Shown piece after piece: positions 1 through 12,172 of a stretch of DNA of 37,872 nucleotides (positions within the stretch are counted from its first letter, which is position 1; each line of letters starts with the position of its first letter). The notes under the pieces are model-generated. The model was not told the DNA's origin and ran no database searches. It saw only the letters and a list, made by a program, of their open reading frames with translations. The translations under genes were made by a program, and so were the position numbers. Source of the DNA: Rhodothermus sp. (GTDB lineage Bacteria; Bacteroidota; Rhodothermia; Rhodothermales; Rhodothermaceae); contig WFPM01000160.1 in NCBI GenBank assembly GCA_015487635.1, positions 1-37,872 of the forward strand, in the 5' to 3' direction.

Positions 1-101
1 CGCAGAAAGATCAGGTGCAGCAGCGCGAAAAACAGCCGCTGCAGCAGCGGGTGGCGTCCGAAAATCCGTCCCAGCCGATCTTTGACCGGATCGTAACGCA
101 T
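1..101 (-). CDS. N-terminal fragment of an unidentified protein, cut by the left edge
   Basis: Only the first 33 codons are present, read leftwards from an ATG at 101-99. The stop codon of the upstream glycosyltransferase overlaps this ATG by one base (TGATG), a typical translational-coupling arrangement, so the frame is very likely real. The fragment begins MRYDPVKDRLGRIFGR and continues into a hydrophobic amphipathic stretch. Similar openings occur in class I SAM-dependent methyltransferases near polysaccharide genes, but nothing catalytic is visible here, so that is a weak guess. Position suggests a role with the two glycosyltransferases upstream. Confidence 0.6.
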   Translation of the reverse strand, partial: MRYDPVKDRLGRIFGRHPLLQRLFFALLHLIFL

Positions 102-1228
102 CAGTCGGATAGCATCTGTTCCAGCGTTTCACACAGGGGCGTCCAGCCGTAGCGTGCGCGCAGGCGGCGTACGCCTTCGGTCAGGCGTGCGGCCCATCCC
201 TCCCGAAAAAAACGCACGACGGCCCCGGCCAACGCGCCGGGATCGCCCGGCGGCACGACAAAGCCGGCCACTTCGTGCGGTACCACCTCGGGGAGGCCAC
301 CCACGGCCGTCACCACCACCGGCCGTTCGAAGTGGAAGGCCATAGGCACGACGCCGCTCTGGGTGGCCGAAAGGTAGGGTTGCACCACCAGATCCGCCGC
401 CGAAAAATACCAGGCCACCTCCGCCTCGGGGATGTAACGGTCGTGCAGGCGCACGCAGGAGCTCAGCCCCAGCTCCCAGATGCGTGTCCGATAGCGATCC
501 GTCGGCTCGTAGAACTCACCCGCCACCAGGAGCTGCACGTCCGGCAGCGCCGCCCGGATCGCCGGCATCGCCTCCAGCAGCACGTCCAGTCCTTTGTAGC
601 GACGCACGAATCCGAAAAACAACAGCACCGGAGCCTCGGGTGGCAGGCCCAGCCGCCGGCGCGCCTCCGCGCGGGGAGGGGGCGGGCCATAGCGGGGATC
701 GACGGGATGCACGAGCTGCACGTCGGCCGGCAGACCCAGCGTCGCGAGCTGGCGGGCGACCGCTTCCGAAAGCACGATCCGCGCCCGGCACCGGCGCAGA
801 AACCAGCGGCTGAGCGTGGCGTCGAGCACGTGGCGTTCGTGCGGTAGCGCGTTGTGCACGAGCGCCACGGCGGGCACGCCCCACCATCGCAGCCGTCCAG
901 CTACCATGCCGTAGGCCGGGGCGAAAAACGGCATCCAGTACTGGAACACGACCAAGTCCGGCCGCTGCTTTCGGATCAGACGGGCGGCCTGCCACCAGGT
1001 CCAGGGCCGCAGTGGATCGAGCACGTAGGCGGCCGGCATTGACGGCGCGATCGGCTCCGGCTCGGTCTGGGCACGGCCAGGAAAAAGCCACCGGGGATAC
1101 TGGCGCCGGAAGCTCAGGGCCGACACCTGGTGACCACGAGCCTGCAGCGCCTGTCCCAGCGCTTCGGTGAAATGGGCAATGCCACCGCGGTAGGGCGCCA
1201 CCGGACCGACCAGCGTCAGGTGAGCCAT
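101..1228 (-). CDS. GT4-family glycosyltransferase
   Basis: A 375-residue GT-B fold glycosyltransferase, probably transferring a sugar from an activated donor to a lipid or polysaccharide acceptor on the cytoplasmic side. The N-terminal Rossmann half starts MAHLTLVGPVAPYRGGIAHF, with the glycine-rich acceptor-side loop. The C-terminal donor half contains LLFFGFVRRYKGLDVLLEA (around residue 210) and QSGVVPMAFHFERPVVVT (around 297). The usual EX7E pair is weak: the first Glu is replaced in a SATQSG context, as in a subset of GT4 enzymes. I chose the ATG at 1228 because it follows the GT2 stop by 5 bases and starts directly at the Rossmann fold; a longer upstream reading would run into the GT2 gene. 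Substrate is unknown. Confidence 0.88.
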   Translation of the reverse strand: MAHLTLVGPVAPYRGGIAHFTEALGQALQARGHQVSALSFRRQYPRWLFPGRAQTEPEPIAPSMPAAYVLDPLRPWTWWQAARLIRKQRPDLVVFQYWMPFFAPAYGMVAGRLRWWGVPAVALVHNALPHERHVLDATLSRWFLRRCRARIVLSEAVARQLATLGLPADVQLVHPVDPRYGPPPPRAEARRRLGLPPEAPVLLFFGFVRRYKGLDVLLEAMPAIRAALPDVQLLVAGEFYEPTDRYRTRIWELGLSSCVRLHDRYIPEAEVAWYFSAADLVVQPYLSATQSGVVPMAFHFERPVVVTAVGGLPEVVPHEVAGFVVPPGDPGALAGAVVRFFREGWAARLTEGVRRLRARYGWTPLCETLEQMLSD

Positions 1229-1233
1229 GATCG

Positions 1234-2193
1234 TCAGACGGTTCGCACGACTTCCGGCGGGCGTTCCTCGACCACCTGATAGGTGGGCGTCCGCTCCATG
1301 CGCTCCCGGATGATCAGCTCGCCGAGCAGTCCCGTCGTGAACATCTGCACGCCCACCAGAATCATCAGCACGCCCAGTAGCAGCAACGGCCGGTTCGTGA
1401 GCGGCTGATTCCAGACAAGCTTTTCCAGGGAAAGCCACAAGCTGATGGCAAAACCCGCCAGAAACGCCAGCACGCCGAACGTTCCGAAAAAGTGCATGGG
1501 CCGAGACATGAACCGGGTCAGGAATAGCACCGTGATCAGATCCAGAAAACCTCGGATGAAGCGTTCCAGCCCGAATTTCGTGCGGCCGTACTTACGGGGC
1601 CGATGGCGCACCGGTTTTTCGGTGATTCGCGTGAAGCCCTCCCAGTAGGCCAGCAGCGGAATGTAGCGGTGCAGTTCGCCGTAGACACGCACCGCCTTCA
1701 CGACCTCCCGGCGGTAGGCCTTCAGGCCGCAGTTAAAGTCATGCAGCGGAATGCCCGACAGCTTCCGCGTGACAAAGTTGAAAAAGCGACTCGGAATCGT
1801 CTTGCTCGGCGGGTCCTGACGGCGTTTTTTCCAGCCGCTGACCAGATCGTAACCGGCTTCCAGCAGCTCGATCAGCGCCGGAATCTCGGCCGGGTCGTCC
1901 TGCAGATCGGCATCGAGCGTGACCACATAGCGCCCGCGGGCCCGCTCGAAGCCCACGGCCAGCGCCGCGCTTTTGCCATAGTTGCGACGCAGACGCACGC
2001 CGGCAAAGCGGGGATCCTCGGCGTGCAGCCGCTCGATGACCTCCCAGGAGCCATCCTGCGAGCCGTCGTCCACGAACCACACCTCGAAGCTGTAGCCGTG
2101 CGCCTCGCAGACGGCGCGGATCTCCTCGGCCAGCTCCGGAAGCGAAGCGGCCTCGTCGTAGACCGGCACGACAATGCTCAGATCGGGCGTCAT
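1234..2193 (-). CDS. GT2 glycosyltransferase, polyprenol-phosphate sugar synthase type (DPM/GtrB-like)
   Basis: A 319-residue enzyme predicted to move a sugar from a nucleotide donor onto polyprenyl phosphate at the inner membrane. The GT-A domain opens LSIVVPVYDEAASLPELAEE and carries the nucleotide-binding FVDDGSQDGSWEV and the metal-binding TLDADLQDDPAEIP motifs typical of dolichol-phosphate-mannose synthase, GtrB and ArnC relatives. Two C-terminal hydrophobic spans (about residues 232-255 and 270-292) anchor it. The ATG at 2193 lies 17 bases after the gyrB stop, and the gene ends 5 bases before the GT4 start, so all three are probably co-transcribed. The sugar cannot be told from sequence. 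Confidence 0.93.
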   Translation of the reverse strand: MTPDLSIVVPVYDEAASLPELAEEIRAVCEAHGYSFEVWFVDDGSQDGSWEVIERLHAEDPRFAGVRLRRNYGKSAALAVGFERARGRYVVTLDADLQDDPAEIPALIELLEAGYDLVSGWKKRRQDPPSKTIPSRFFNFVTRKLSGIPLHDFNCGLKAYRREVVKAVRVYGELHRYIPLLAYWEGFTRITEKPVRHRPRKYGRTKFGLERFIRGFLDLITVLFLTRFMSRPMHFFGTFGVLAFLAGFAISLWLSLEKLVWNQPLTNRPLLLLGVLMILVGVQMFTTGLLGELIIRERMERTPTYQVVEERPPEVVRTV

Positions 2194-2210
2194 GGAAGCA
2201 GCCCGGCGCC

Positions 2211-4250
<2,040 letters not shown>

Positions 4251-4724
4251 TCAGCGCTTCCCGCGCAACACGTGCCGAACGGCTCGGAGCACGCGGTTTC
4301 CGAAGTGCAGGGCCGCCTGCCACCGGATGGCAGGCGACTCGGCGTCCAGGCGGTCAAATCGGCGCGCTGCCCGCCGCACCGCCTCCACCAGTGCGGCCGG
4401 GACCTCGGGATACCATTGCAGCAGATCCTGATGGAGCGTGCGCCAGGCGTCGGCCACCTCCCGGGCGGTGAGCAGCAGATCGAAGCGCCGCAGCAGCGCG
4501 GCATCGAGCGTCTGGTCTCCGACGACGTCCGCGTAGAGCAACGCCAGCTGCAGGCGGTCGAGCAACCGCCGAAGTCGGCGCACTTCCCGACACAGCCGCA
4601 CCCGGAGCGGTGGTGCCTCGCGACGGGTCCGCACGGCGGCAGCCGTTCGGACCGCCACACGCAGCGCGCTCAGCAGCCAGAACGCTTCGAGCAGACCAAG
4701 AGGCCCTGTCGGCGCTTTTTCCAT
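4251..4724 (-). CDS. Hypothetical 157-residue helical protein
   Basis: I do not recognise this protein. It begins MEKAPTGPLGLLEAFWLL and is rich in Arg, Leu and Ala throughout, with no signal peptide or clear membrane span, suggesting an all-helical cytoplasmic protein. The start at 4724 is supported by a GAGGA six bases upstream; an in-frame ATG at 4739 lacks this. It sits about 90 bases upstream of gyrB on the same strand and divergent from the amidohydrolase. The frame stays open through compositionally biased DNA where antisense frames are also open, so coding status is likely but not certain. Confidence 0.6.
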   Translation of the reverse strand: MEKAPTGPLGLLEAFWLLSALRVAVRTAAAVRTRREAPPLRVRLCREVRRLRRLLDRLQLALLYADVVGDQTLDAALLRRFDLLLTAREVADAWRTLHQDLLQWYPEVPAALVEAVRRAARRFDRLDAESPAIRWQAALHFGNRVLRAVRHVLRGKR

Positions 4725-4836
4725 GGGATCCTCATGCATGGCAGCGCAAGACTATGCGTACCGCCAATGGGGGTTCCTTCTGTGTGCGAAATGTCGTATG
4801 CTGGAGGCATCCACGAACCACCAACCCGTTGCAGCC

Positions 4837-6159
<1,323 letters not shown>

Positions 6160-6183
6160 CGGCGCCGGATGCTTTTTGCTCCG

Positions 6184-6211
6184 AAAAAAGGGGCCGTGCG
6201 GCCCCTTTTTT
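6184..6211. terminator. Bidirectional intrinsic terminator
   Basis: A perfect GGGGCC/GGCCCC stem (6190-6195 and 6200-6205) with a GTGC loop is flanked by six A on the left and six T on the right. It therefore ends transcription from both sides, fitting its place between the convergent amidohydrolase and CBS-domain genes. Confidence 0.92.
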
Positions 6212-6233
6212 ATTGCGGTCGCGTAGGTGGTGT

Positions 6234-6896
6234 TCAGACCTCCAGGTAGCGCATGAAGGCCTCAATGCGCTGGCGCAGCTCTTCGTCGTCCTCTTCGTTG
6301 TAGGCGGCCGCCACGTGGAAACCGCGGTGCTCCAGCACATGGCGGATGCGGGCCGTGTCCTGCACGTTCAGCTTCAGCGTCACGCGGAAGCGGCTTTCGG
6401 ACGCATCGAGCGGCTCGACAAACAGCGCTCGCACGCGCGCATCACACTGCTCCACGCAGTAGATCAGGTTGGAAAGCGCATAGTCGCGAGCGTCGATTTC
6501 CATCTCCAGGATGGTTCCGGGCTCGTGCAGCGAGAGCATCCGGATGAGCTGCTCCAGCAGGTGTTGGCTCAGTACGGCGCCTCGGTAGTGGTGATTCGAC
6601 TCCGCGACCGGGAGTACGGTCAGCCCATGCTGCAGCACTACACGGGCGGCGTCGAACACGTGCAGGTCGGGCGTGACGCTGACGGGCGAGCCTCGCACCA
6701 GCATTCCCACCGGCAGGTTCGGGTCGTCCACCAGATACACCTGCTCGTCCGAGACCACGCCCAGCAGTTCGCCCGCCTCATTGACCACCGGCAGATGGCG
6801 CACCCGTTGCGCGGCCATCTGCTCCCGGGCCCGATGCACAGTGTCATCGGGGCTCAGGGGCTGCAACCCTTCCTGAATCAGTTGCGCAATCCGCAT
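6234..6896 (-). CDS. CBS-pair protein with C-terminal ACT-like domain
   Basis: A 220-residue cytoplasmic regulatory protein. Two CBS motifs span roughly residues 1-125: the first is seen as SPDDTVHRAREQMAAQRVRH then LPVVNEAGELLGVVS, the second as SVTPDLHVFDAARVV followed by LPVAES. CBS pairs usually bind adenosyl nucleotides. The C-terminal 80 residues (VRALFVEPLD onward, then FRVTLKLNVQD) look like an ACT-type small-molecule-binding domain, as in AcuB-like proteins. The start at 6896 is set by a strong GGGAGG seven bases upstream (6904-6909). Target and ligand are unknown. Confidence 0.85.
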   Translation of the reverse strand: MRIAQLIQEGLQPLSPDDTVHRAREQMAAQRVRHLPVVNEAGELLGVVSDEQVYLVDDPNLPVGMLVRGSPVSVTPDLHVFDAARVVLQHGLTVLPVAESNHHYRGAVLSQHLLEQLIRMLSLHEPGTILEMEIDARDYALSNLIYCVEQCDARVRALFVEPLDASESRFRVTLKLNVQDTARIRHVLEHRGFHVAAAYNEEDDEELRQRIEAFMRYLEV

Positions 6897-7104
6897 GGCA
6901 GTACCTCCCACTTCGTAGGGCCCGGCTCCTCTTCCGGAATACCGGGCAACCCCTGTACCGTTTCCCGGCACCGGCCGCCCCGAACCATAACTTACCGCTT
7001 CGTTGCAGACCGGTGCTTCACCCAAGATTTACAGTAAGCATCGTCTGGATGCAAGGGATTTTTTAGTCCCCATGACAGGCACTTCTGGCGCATGCCTGCG
7101 ACGC

Positions 7105-8433
7105 CTACGAGGTCATATCCGGCAGCGGTTGCAGTGAACGGAAGCGCATCAGCAGACGTTCGACGGCCGCCTGGCGATGCACCGGCACGCGCAACCGGAG
7201 CCGTGCGGCCGGTAGCGGTGTCTCGTCGTGGCCGTTGCGAACGTAGAGATAGGTCTCTTCCAGCACATCGGCCACCTGATAGAGATAGGAAAGCGTGCGC
7301 CCCTCGGTCAGCGGCACGCAGACGTCCAGCTCCAGCGCTTCGGCTTCGATGCGCTCCTGCAGCCGCCGCTTGAGTTCTTCGAGACCGATACCGCGCAGCG
7401 CCGATATGAAAACGGCTTCGGGATATTCTGCCCGCAACGCCTGCAGCAATCCCAGATCGGCCATTCTGTCTATTTTGTTGAACACCAAAAGCATCGGCTT
7501 GTCGGCAGCGCCCAACTCGGCCAGCGTCTCGTGCACCACTTGAATGTGATCCTCGAAGCGTGGATGGGTGGCATCCACCAGGTGGAGCAGCACGTCGCTT
7601 TCGCGCACTTCGTCGAGCGTGCTCTTGAAGCTTTCGATAAGCCGGTGCGGCAACTTGCGGATGAACCCGACCGTGTCGGACAAAAGCACGGGCTTGCCGG
7701 GCTCCAGATGAACCAGCCGGGTGGTAGCATCCAGCGTGGCAAAGAGCCGGTCTTCGGCCGGCACGTTGGTACCGGCCAGCACGTTCATCAGCGTCGATTT
7801 GCCGGCGTTCGTGTAGCCGACCAGCGACACGCGGGTATAGCGCTGGCGCTTTTTGCGCTGGGTGGTCCGCTGCCGATCGATTCGCTCCAGGCGCTTCCGG
7901 AGCACGGCGATACGCCGGGCGATTAGCCGCCGGTCCGTTTCGATCTGGGTTTCGCCCGGACCTTTCGTACCGATACCGCCTTTCTGACGCGACAGGTGCG
8001 TCCACTGGCGCGTCAGGCGCGTGCGCATGTACTCGAGCTGGGCCAGCTCGACCTGTGTTTTGGCCACGGCCGTACGGGCCCGTCGGGCAAAAATGTCCAG
8101 GATCAGACCGGTCCGGTCAAGCAGCTTGCATCCCAGGGCCCGCTCCAGATTGCGGATTTGTGCGGGCGAGAGGTCGTCGTCGAAGATAACCAGATCGCTC
8201 TTGCGCGCGGCCACCAGGCGCTTGAGTTCTTCAACCTTCCCGCGACCGATGTAGGTGGCGGCATGGACGCGCCGGAGCACCTGCAGCACGCGATCGGTTA
8301 CCTCGGCGCCCGCCGTGCGGGCCAGCTGGGCCAGTTCTTCCAGCGAATCCTCAACATCCCAGCGCGTCGTCCCCGGCGTTACGACGCCCACCAGAATCGC
8401 AGTCTCCGGACGAGGTGCTGTGGCCGTGTACAA
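7105..8433 (-). CDS. hflX: GTPase HflX, ribosome-associated
   Basis: A 442-residue HflX/Obg-class GTPase; in other bacteria HflX binds the 50S subunit and splits stalled or stressed ribosomes. The N-terminal HflX domain has [18 protein letters not shown] and [16 protein letters not shown], then the family hallmark [18 protein letters not shown] (152-169). The G domain follows: GYTNAGKST (206-214), the DxTTR switch in [24 protein letters not shown] and a late SA motif. A C-terminal extension is present. The first in-frame candidate start near the expected N-terminus is a TTG at 8433; no ATG is available and no Shine-Dalgarno is visible, so the exact start is uncertain. Confidence 0.93.
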   Translation of the reverse strand: MYTATAPRPETAILVGVVTPGTTRWDVEDSLEELAQLARTAGAEVTDRVLQVLRRVHAATYIGRGKVEELKRLVAARKSDLVIFDDDLSPAQIRNLERALGCKLLDRTGLILDIFARRARTAVAKTQVELAQLEYMRTRLTRQWTHLSRQKGGIGTKGPGETQIETDRRLIARRIAVLRKRLERIDRQRTTQRKKRQRYTRVSLVGYTNAGKSTLMNVLAGTNVPAEDRLFATLDATTRLVHLEPGKPVLLSDTVGFIRKLPHRLIESFKSTLDEVRESDVLLHLVDATHPRFEDHIQVVHETLAELGAADKPMLLVFNKIDRMADLGLLQALRAEYPEAVFISALRGIGLEELKRRLQERIEAEALELDVCVPLTEGRTLSYLYQVADVLEETYLYVRNGHDETPLPAARLRLRVPVHRQAAVERLLMRFRSLQPLPDMTS

Positions 8434-8515
8434 CGCCGTACGCAGAATCGGTCTGGTTCCTGTTTTCTTTTCACTTCCAAAAGGTTCAACGTTGCCTGCA
8501 CGGCAAAGTGCCAGC

Positions 8516-9085
8516 CTATCCTTCGAGTGTTTTCCCGTAGCACTGCTGCATGGTCAACTCGAAGCGGGCATCCAGGTAACGGGCCAACACGCGCCGGAAA
8601 GCCGGTTGCCGTGCGGGCGGAACGGCTAGGTTGAGACGTCGCCGTCTGTTTCGCCGATCGACAAACAGAAAGGCGAAGCCGCGTACCCGGCCGTTCGGAT
8701 CCTGCCAGGGGAAATAGTCCAGAATCTGCCCCCATCCCACGTAACGATCGTGCCGGTTCAGCCCGTCGATGATCCCGCAATCCGTGATCAGCACCTGCTC
8801 CGACACCAGCGCTGCCCCCAGCCAGAAAAGTCCGCCGGCAAAGTACAGGCTCAGGCGAAAAAGCGGGATAGGCTGTTCATGGAGCATGGCGTAAGCCCCC
8901 AACGCCGCGACCAGCACCAGAAAACCGGTAGGCAGCAGCGGCCAACGCCGAAGCCAGCGTAAATGTACCGGTCCGATCTGCCGGTAATGCACGAGCGAGA
9001 CGAGCAGAAAGAGCAGCGTCACCCCGAAAAAGCAGATCGGCAGAGCGCCGTGCAGCGTGCGCAGAAGTTCACTCATCGCATCCAT
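8516..9085 (-). CDS. Small membrane protein with a PH-like cytoplasmic tail
   Basis: A 189-residue protein of unknown function. It has about three hydrophobic spans: residues about 10-30 ([18 protein letters not shown]), 45-62 and 70-90. A soluble C-terminal half follows, with [12 protein letters not shown] and a Trp-rich [13 protein letters not shown]. That pattern resembles bacterial PH-like (bPH) or DUF5673-type membrane proteins, a tentative likeness. The start at 9085 is preferred because GAGG lies seven bases upstream; ATGs at 9103 and 9076 are alternatives. It begins 34 bases after the BatA-domain gene, so the two are probably co-transcribed. Confidence 0.8.
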   Translation of the reverse strand: MDAMSELLRTLHGALPICFFGVTLLFLLVSLVHYRQIGPVHLRWLRRWPLLPTGFLVLVAALGAYAMLHEQPIPLFRLSLYFAGGLFWLGAALVSEQVLITDCGIIDGLNRHDRYVGWGQILDYFPWQDPNGRVRGFAFLFVDRRNRRRRLNLAVPPARQPAFRRVLARYLDARFELTMQQCYGKTLEG

Positions 9086-9119
9086 GGTGCTGCCTCGGGG
9101 CACGCGCAGGTGGGGAAAG

Positions 9120-11249
9120 CTACGCGTTGCCGGCGGTTACGGTTTCGATTCGGGCGCGGAAGGCCACCAGCATTTCCAGGACCAGAAAGCCCAACGCCAG
9201 CCCCAGAAAGACGTTCCAGAGTTCCACGCCGACCTGCGCCTGGTGAAGCGCCGTCGCAACGGCCTGCGGCGAAGCCTCCGGCACCTTCAGTAACGACACC
9301 GACAGGCCGGTTTGCTCCTGCAGGCGGCGTGCGGCCACCTCAGGAGCTTCCGGGCGCAGGTCCGATTCCGCCACCGCCGTATTGACCGCCACACGCCGCA
9401 CCACCTGGTTGCCGGCCCGCAGCTCGTAGATGCCCGGCTGCGCCGGACCCGGTTCAAAGCGTGCCCAGCGTGCCCCACCCTGTCGCTCCGGCTCGGCCCG
9501 ATACACCTGTCCATCCGGCCCGACCAACTCCGGGACGGCGTCGGTCGGAAACGTCTGGAGCCGGACGCGGGCGGGCATGCCCGCCGTTAGCGCGTCCTGC
9601 GCTTCTTCGCTCCCCGCCAGATAGAACACCGATCGGTAAAGCAACGGCACGAACAGCCCGCGCAGCGGTAGTTCGCTCCAGGCCGGATCAGGTGCCGTCA
9701 TCCAGAACAGCACGCGGCCCTCTCCATGCCGCACCTCCTGCAGCAGGGGAAGTCCGTTGCTGAGCCGGATCAACGTCTGCTCCAGGCCACTGCCGGGCAT
9801 GTAGTTCAGCGCGAAATAAACGGCCGGACGCTCGGTCCGGATCTGGCGCTGGCCGGGCAGCCGCACGAACAGCCCCTCGAAAAGCGGGTGGTCCAGGTCC
9901 ATTCGATCGAACGTCGCAATCGGCGTCGCACCGTTCCAGTTGCCGACAAACCCGCGCACCCGTCCGGCCCCCAGCGCCTCCAGCAGCCGTCGGTAGTCTT
10001 CCAGCCGCCCGTCGGCGCCCGGGAAAAACAGCAGACCGCCGCCCTCGGCCACATAGCGGGCCAGCGTCGTCACCTCTCCGCTCGAAAGGTCGTGCAGGCC
10101 GACCAGCCCCACCACATCGTAGTCATCGAGCGCGCTGGCCGGCAGCGCCTCCTCCGGGATCCGGGTGATCTCGAAGCGTACGCGCTCCTGGCGGATCTCC
10201 GGCGAAAGCGCCAGCTCTAGGTAGTCGGTACGGGCCTGGGCACCGGCCACCAGCAACAGCCGCCGCACTTCCGGCACGTGTAACACTAAGTAACGCGTAT
10301 TGTCTCCGAGCAGCGCATCGGGCTGGAGCAGTTCCACCACGCCGGGCAGCCAGCCCCGGCGGGCCGGTGTGGTGGTCAGCGTGACACGGGCGGTGCCGCC
10401 GGGCGGTAGATCGACCGAAGCCTGCGCTACCCGCTGCTCCTCCAGCGAAAGCGTCGCCACCACGCCCTCGGCGGCGGCCGTTCCAAAGTTCGCCAGCGTG
10501 ACTTCGATTCGGACAGGCTGTCCCTGCTCGATGATGCGGCTGGCGATTCGAACGTCCGTGATGGCCAGGTTGGCGGGCGTCTGACCACCGATGGGGATCA
10601 ACAGGGCAGGTAGCGGCTCCGCAACGGGCTGGACCAGCGAATCGACCAGCGTTGAAGCCTGCAGGTCGCCGATCGCATACAGCACGGCCGGCGCCTGCAC
10701 CTGCTGCACACAGGCGTAGGCCTCGCGTAACGCAGCCGAAAGCGACCGGACGCCGTACCGGATCGTTAGCAGACGCAGTTGCTCCTCGGCCACGTCACGC
10801 GGTACCGGCTCCGGCGTCACCATCCCGCGGGCCGTCGGCACCAGACAGACGCGAGCGTCGGGGTCGAGCTGCGCCAGAATGCCGGCGGCAATGGTCCGGG
10901 CCTGCGCGAAATAGGCGCCCCCGGCATCCCGCACGGTCATCGACGGCGAATTGTCCACCACCAGTCCCACGACCGGGGGTGTTCCGCCTCCGGCCCAGGA
11001 CGCCAGCGGCCCCCGGAGGACCGGTCGAGCGAACGCCAGCACCAGGCACACCAGGGCCAGCGTGCGCAGCAGCAACAGGAGCCACTGGCGAATGCGCAGC
11101 CGCTGCAGGGCCGTCTGCTGCAGTTCCTTCAGAAAGGCCAGCGAACTGAAGGCTATACGCTGCGGCCGCCGAAAGTGGAACAGATGCACCAGAATCGGAA
11201 TGGCGGCCGCCGCCAGAGCCAGCAGCGCCAGCGGGTTCAAAAACGTCAT
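9120..11249 (-). CDS. BatA/von Willebrand A domain membrane protein
   Basis: A 709-residue inner-membrane protein. The N-terminus is the BatA module: a first membrane helix (NPLALLALAAAAIPILVHLF), the basic HFRRPQRIAFSSLAFLKE linker and a second helix (about 55-75). Then comes a von Willebrand A domain with MIDAS residues Asp99, Ser101 and Ser103 in VVDNSPSMTV. The middle holds a CARDB-like beta domain and a Rossmann-type region (DYDVVGLVGLHDLSSGEV). A final membrane helix lies near 675-695. Bat proteins were linked to aerotolerance in Bacteroides and often accompany MoxR ATPases, but no moxR is in this window. Function here is probably envelope-related, but unknown. Confidence 0.88.
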   Translation of the reverse strand: MTFLNPLALLALAAAAIPILVHLFHFRRPQRIAFSSLAFLKELQQTALQRLRIRQWLLLLLRTLALVCLVLAFARPVLRGPLASWAGGGTPPVVGLVVDNSPSMTVRDAGGAYFAQARTIAAGILAQLDPDARVCLVPTARGMVTPEPVPRDVAEEQLRLLTIRYGVRSLSAALREAYACVQQVQAPAVLYAIGDLQASTLVDSLVQPVAEPLPALLIPIGGQTPANLAITDVRIASRIIEQGQPVRIEVTLANFGTAAAEGVVATLSLEEQRVAQASVDLPPGGTARVTLTTTPARRGWLPGVVELLQPDALLGDNTRYLVLHVPEVRRLLLVAGAQARTDYLELALSPEIRQERVRFEITRIPEEALPASALDDYDVVGLVGLHDLSSGEVTTLARYVAEGGGLLFFPGADGRLEDYRRLLEALGAGRVRGFVGNWNGATPIATFDRMDLDHPLFEGLFVRLPGQRQIRTERPAVYFALNYMPGSGLEQTLIRLSNGLPLLQEVRHGEGRVLFWMTAPDPAWSELPLRGLFVPLLYRSVFYLAGSEEAQDALTAGMPARVRLQTFPTDAVPELVGPDGQVYRAEPERQGGARWARFEPGPAQPGIYELRAGNQVVRRVAVNTAVAESDLRPEAPEVAARRLQEQTGLSVSLLKVPEASPQAVATALHQAQVGVELWNVFLGLALGFLVLEMLVAFRARIETVTAGNA

Positions 11250-11310
11250 AGGCTACCCTGCCACGTCGTACCTCGAAGCACCGAACCGCAGCCTGCGGCT
11301 TACGTTCCGC

Positions 11311-12114
11311 TTACAGCCAGGCGAAATGCACCTCGGCACCGCGCTCGGTGGGCACGAAACGCAGCAGGAATCGATCGCTCATGCGTGGCGTCCACACAAA
11401 GGGCCAGTTCGGGCAGCGTCCGGCCTGACAGATTAGCTGATCTCCGTGGTAGATCTGAAGCCCCAGGTACAGCAGGTCACCCTCTCGACTGCTCAGATCA
11501 CACACGACCTCACGCGCGGCCTGCCCGAACACCCAGCGGGCGACCGGAAACTGCAACGGTAGATCCCCTTCGTCGAAAAGCCCCGATACCAGCGCTCCTT
11601 CAAGGCGGCGCACGACGGCCGGCGTGACGGTTTCGTCGGCCACCTGCTCGATCCAAGTCAACCCGCCCATCAGCACGGCCCGATCCGGCAACACGAGTCG
11701 GGGACGAAAACGGAGCGCTTCGAGCACGTGCAGGTCTTCATCGTAAAGCAGCGGCCCGAAGAACTCGTGGACGAGCACATCGACAGGCTCTTCCGGCTCA
11801 AACTGCTGGATTTCCTGATGGACGCAGACCACCTCCGGGTAGGCGGCCAGCCGCTCCGATGCCAGCGCGTACAGGTGGGGGTTGGCCTCGACCGCATAGA
11901 CACGTCGGGCACCCAGGCGCACCATCTCCTCGCTGAAGTATCCCATTCCGCAGCCGGCATCCACACACACGGCCCCGGCGATGGCGCGGCGGTATGCCCG
12001 CAGCAGTCGCAGGTAGGCGCGCGTGCGCGCCCGATCATCGTAGATGCTGATGAACGTTAGCAGATCGTCCAGCGCGGCAAACGTCGCTTCAGGCAGGACG
12101 TTGAGGATGTCCAT
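11311..12114 (-). CDS. PRMT-like class I SAM-dependent methyltransferase
   Basis: A 267-residue methyltransferase. Motif I is VDAGCGMGYFSEE (51-63), with the ribose-binding acidic residue Glu77 in YAVEANPH. The next key segment, HEFFGPLLYDED (116-127), matches the double-E loop of protein arginine methyltransferases, with Glu117 and Glu126 nine residues apart as in eukaryotic PRMTs. A beta-rich C-terminal half follows and contains CPNWPFVWTP, which may be a degenerate THW loop. The likely substrate is a protein, possibly on Arg, which is inference. The start at 12114 is preferred over 12138 because GGAG lies about ten bases upstream. It follows the HDOD gene by 58 bases. Confidence 0.85.
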   Translation of the reverse strand: MDILNVLPEATFAALDDLLTFISIYDDRARTRAYLRLLRAYRRAIAGAVCVDAGCGMGYFSEEMVRLGARRVYAVEANPHLYALASERLAAYPEVVCVHQEIQQFEPEEPVDVLVHEFFGPLLYDEDLHVLEALRFRPRLVLPDRAVLMGGLTWIEQVADETVTPAVVRRLEGALVSGLFDEGDLPLQFPVARWVFGQAAREVVCDLSSREGDLLYLGLQIYHGDQLICQAGRCPNWPFVWTPRMSDRFLLRFVPTERGAEVHFAWL

Positions 12115-12172
12115 CGCTTCGACTCCAGGCCTTTCCATCCGGAGTCGAAAGATAGGGCGTGTCGGTTACCGT

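Noticed and set aside
6992-8005. A 337-codon minus-strand frame inside hflX.
   Set aside because: It overlaps the clearly conserved HflX G domain in another frame and is Arg/Ala/Gly-biased with no motifs.
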